DNA of 64,000 nt, taken from the NCBI GenBank assembly GCA_937930635.1, contig CALHCF010000003.1, positions 124,001 to 188,000 on the forward strand, read 5' to 3'. The notes under the pieces are model-generated. The model was not told where the DNA came from and ran no database searches. It worked only from the letters and a program-made list of their open reading frames with translations. Within the stretch, counting starts at the first letter, position 1, and the number at the start of each line of letters is the position of its first letter. This document shows, piece after piece, positions 62,775 to 64,000 of the stretch. The position numbers and the translations under genes were made by a program. The stretch comes from an uncultured Rhizobiaceae group bacterium. Lineage in GTDB: Bacteria > Pseudomonadota > Alphaproteobacteria > Rhizobiales > Rhizobiaceae.

Positions 62775-64000
62775 ATGCTGCGCTCAAACCAAATCGCCAC
62801 GGGTCTCATGGCTGTCTCATGCATGGCCCTCATGTCAGGCCTGCCTGTCAACAGTCAGGAAAAGCAGGCACCTGTTCCAACTGCTACAGATGAGTCAAAA
62901 ATTGATTTCGTCGATCTGTCGATGAAGGCGCTTATCGGGCAACCTGAAGAACGACAAAAAGCCCTCGATTACATTGTCGACAGGGGCAAAATCGACATGG
63001 CTCCCACTCTGGTCATGTTGTTGGGACTGGGCGGAAACCATGTCGCTGTGTCTAAAGCTCTGGGAAAGCTGACAGGCGAAAAACTGCCGACCTGGCGCGA
63101 AGCCATGATATGGCAGGAGAAAAATCCCCAGGTTGTTCCGCATCCAAGCTACCGCAAACTTAAACTGCGGTACTTTGCCAGCATCGATCCAAGGTTTCTG
63201 CAATTCTTCGATGAAAAATACACATCGCGCGACAAGCTGAAAATCCGTCTTTCTGAAATTACCTGGGGTGGCGTGCGGGTTGACGGCATTCCCGCGCTGG
63301 ACAATCCCAAACTTCTCAGCGCAAAAAAGGCTGACTACCTCGTGGACGATGATCTCGTTTTTGGGGTGGAGATAAATGGCGATGTGCGCGCCTATCCACT
63401 GCGGATCATGGGGTGGCACGAGATGTTCAATGAGGTGATTGGCGGTGTGCCGGTCGCACTCGCCTATTGTACATTGTGTGGCGCGGGCATCTTATTTGAG
63501 ACCAGCGTTGAGGGACGCAAAGAACCTCTCGTGTTTGGATCATCTGGCTTTCTCTACCGCTCCAACAAACTGATGTTTGACCGGGAAACCAAAAGTCTGT
63601 GGAACCAGTTCACCGGCGAACCGGTGGGCGGACCGCTGGTCGATGAGGGTATCAAACTAAAGATCCGTCCTGTTACCATCACGTCGTGGAAGGCATGGAA
63701 AACCAGCCACCCGGACACCAGGGTCTTGTCATTGGAAACAGGTTTCAATCGCGACTACGGATCAGGCGTTGTTTACAACGAGTATTTCAGCAGCCCGGAT
63801 CTGATGTTTCCAACCTTCGTTGGCGATGAAAGCCACCTGAAGCGCAAGGAATTCGTGTTCGGCATACGCGAATTTGGCGCGGCAAGAGCCTGGCCGATAC
63901 GCGCCTTTTCAGATCAGAAAATCATCAACGACCGTGTCGGGTCAACCGATCTCGTGCTGATTGGCGATGCACAAACGCGCACAGTTCGTGCCTATAAAAG
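62775..64000 (+). CDS. DUF3179 domain-containing secreted protein (partial, cut by window end)
   Basis: A frame opens with ATG at 62775 and runs without a stop to the window end (408 codons seen). A hydrophobic leader (about 7-23) suggests export. Residues about 190-230 hold YPLRIMGWHEMFNEVIGGVP and ALAYCTLCGAGILF, the DUF3179 core with two conserved cysteines (YCTLCG), followed by GFLYRSNKLMFDRETKSLW. The function of DUF3179 is not established; the CxxC motif suggests redox or metal binding. It is downstream of glmM and seems to be a separate unit (133-base gap). Confidence 0.85.
   Translation, partial: MLRSNQIATGLMAVSCMALMSGLPVNSQEKQAPVPTATDESKIDFVDLSMKALIGQPEERQKALDYIVDRGKIDMAPTLVMLLGLGGNHVAVSKALGKLTGEKLPTWREAMIWQEKNPQVVPHPSYRKLKLRYFASIDPRFLQFFDEKYTSRDKLKIRLSEITWGGVRVDGIPALDNPKLLSAKKADYLVDDDLVFGVEINGDVRAYPLRIMGWHEMFNEVIGGVPVALAYCTLCGAGILFETSVEGRKEPLVFGSSGFLYRSNKLMFDRETKSLWNQFTGEPVGGPLVDEGIKLKIRPVTITSWKAWKTSHPDTRVLSLETGFNRDYGSGVVYNEYFSSPDLMFPTFVGDESHLKRKEFVFGIREFGAARAWPIRAFSDQKIINDRVGSTDLVLIGDAQTRTVRAYK

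Overview
The window looks like chromosome from a Hyphomicrobiales-type (rhizobial-order) alphaproteobacterium, probably free-living or marine. The block pal-cpoB-tilS-ftsH-glmM near the right end is a gene order typical of that group. The rest is dominated by high-affinity uptake systems and small-molecule catabolism: TRAP transporters, Liv-type and Opp-type ABC transporters, amidohydrolases and dehydrogenases. I see no rRNA, tRNA, CRISPR array, insertion sequence or integrase. The only phage-flavoured gene is an endolysin-like muramidase at about 23.2 kb.

0-20 kb is almost entirely minus strand. From upstream to downstream it holds a TRAP operon with one binding protein but two permease pairs (20.07-13.24 kb; one large permease carries a coiled-coil tail of about 330 residues), a fused indolepyruvate:ferredoxin oxidoreductase (13.07-9.55 kb), a DUF2332 protein, a 48-codon gene, an acyl-CoA synthetase and a complete Liv-type ABC transporter (livG, a 51-residue membrane protein, livH, a DUF1801 gene, livM, binding protein, livF). 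Most junctions are 1-4 nt overlaps, so much of this is probably translated in a coupled way. Together it reads as uptake of amino or organic acids and their activation to acyl-CoA.

20.3-28 kb is plus strand. A PuuD-like glutamine amidotransferase leads a cobalt-type nitrile hydratase operon (alpha, a MmcQ/YjbR gene, beta, activator). Then come a muramidase and an operon of KDPG aldolase, modABC (short ModC) and an orphan TRAP binding protein. 28-41 kb is a mosaic of short catabolic units: an aminotransferase; GNAT-SDR-DenD facing a LacI regulator; 8-oxoguanine deaminase and amidase; MmsA; a sulfur-responsive cluster (BigR/SqrR-type repressor divergent from YeeE/YedE, metallo-hydrolase and GNAT); and an idonate-type dehydrogenase.

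41-55.5 kb holds a second TRAP system (binding protein plus fused DctQM), TerC and GMC oxidoreductase genes divergent from an IclR regulator with a large palindromic intergenic site, and an oppDFABC peptide-type ABC operon divergent from an agmatinase-family gene. 55.6-64 kb is the housekeeping block (Pal, CpoB, TilS, FtsH, GlmM) followed by a DUF3179 gene cut by the window edge.

A recurring design is visible. In all four minus-strand transporter operons with a binding protein, the binding-protein gene is followed by a strong stem-loop before the next gene, which would favour excess binding protein. I found no clearly novel defence or mobile system. The best leads are the nitrile hydratase operon layout, the coiled-coil TRAP permease, two unlisted small genes inside operons, the IclR-flanking palindrome and a perfect CtrA box before pal.
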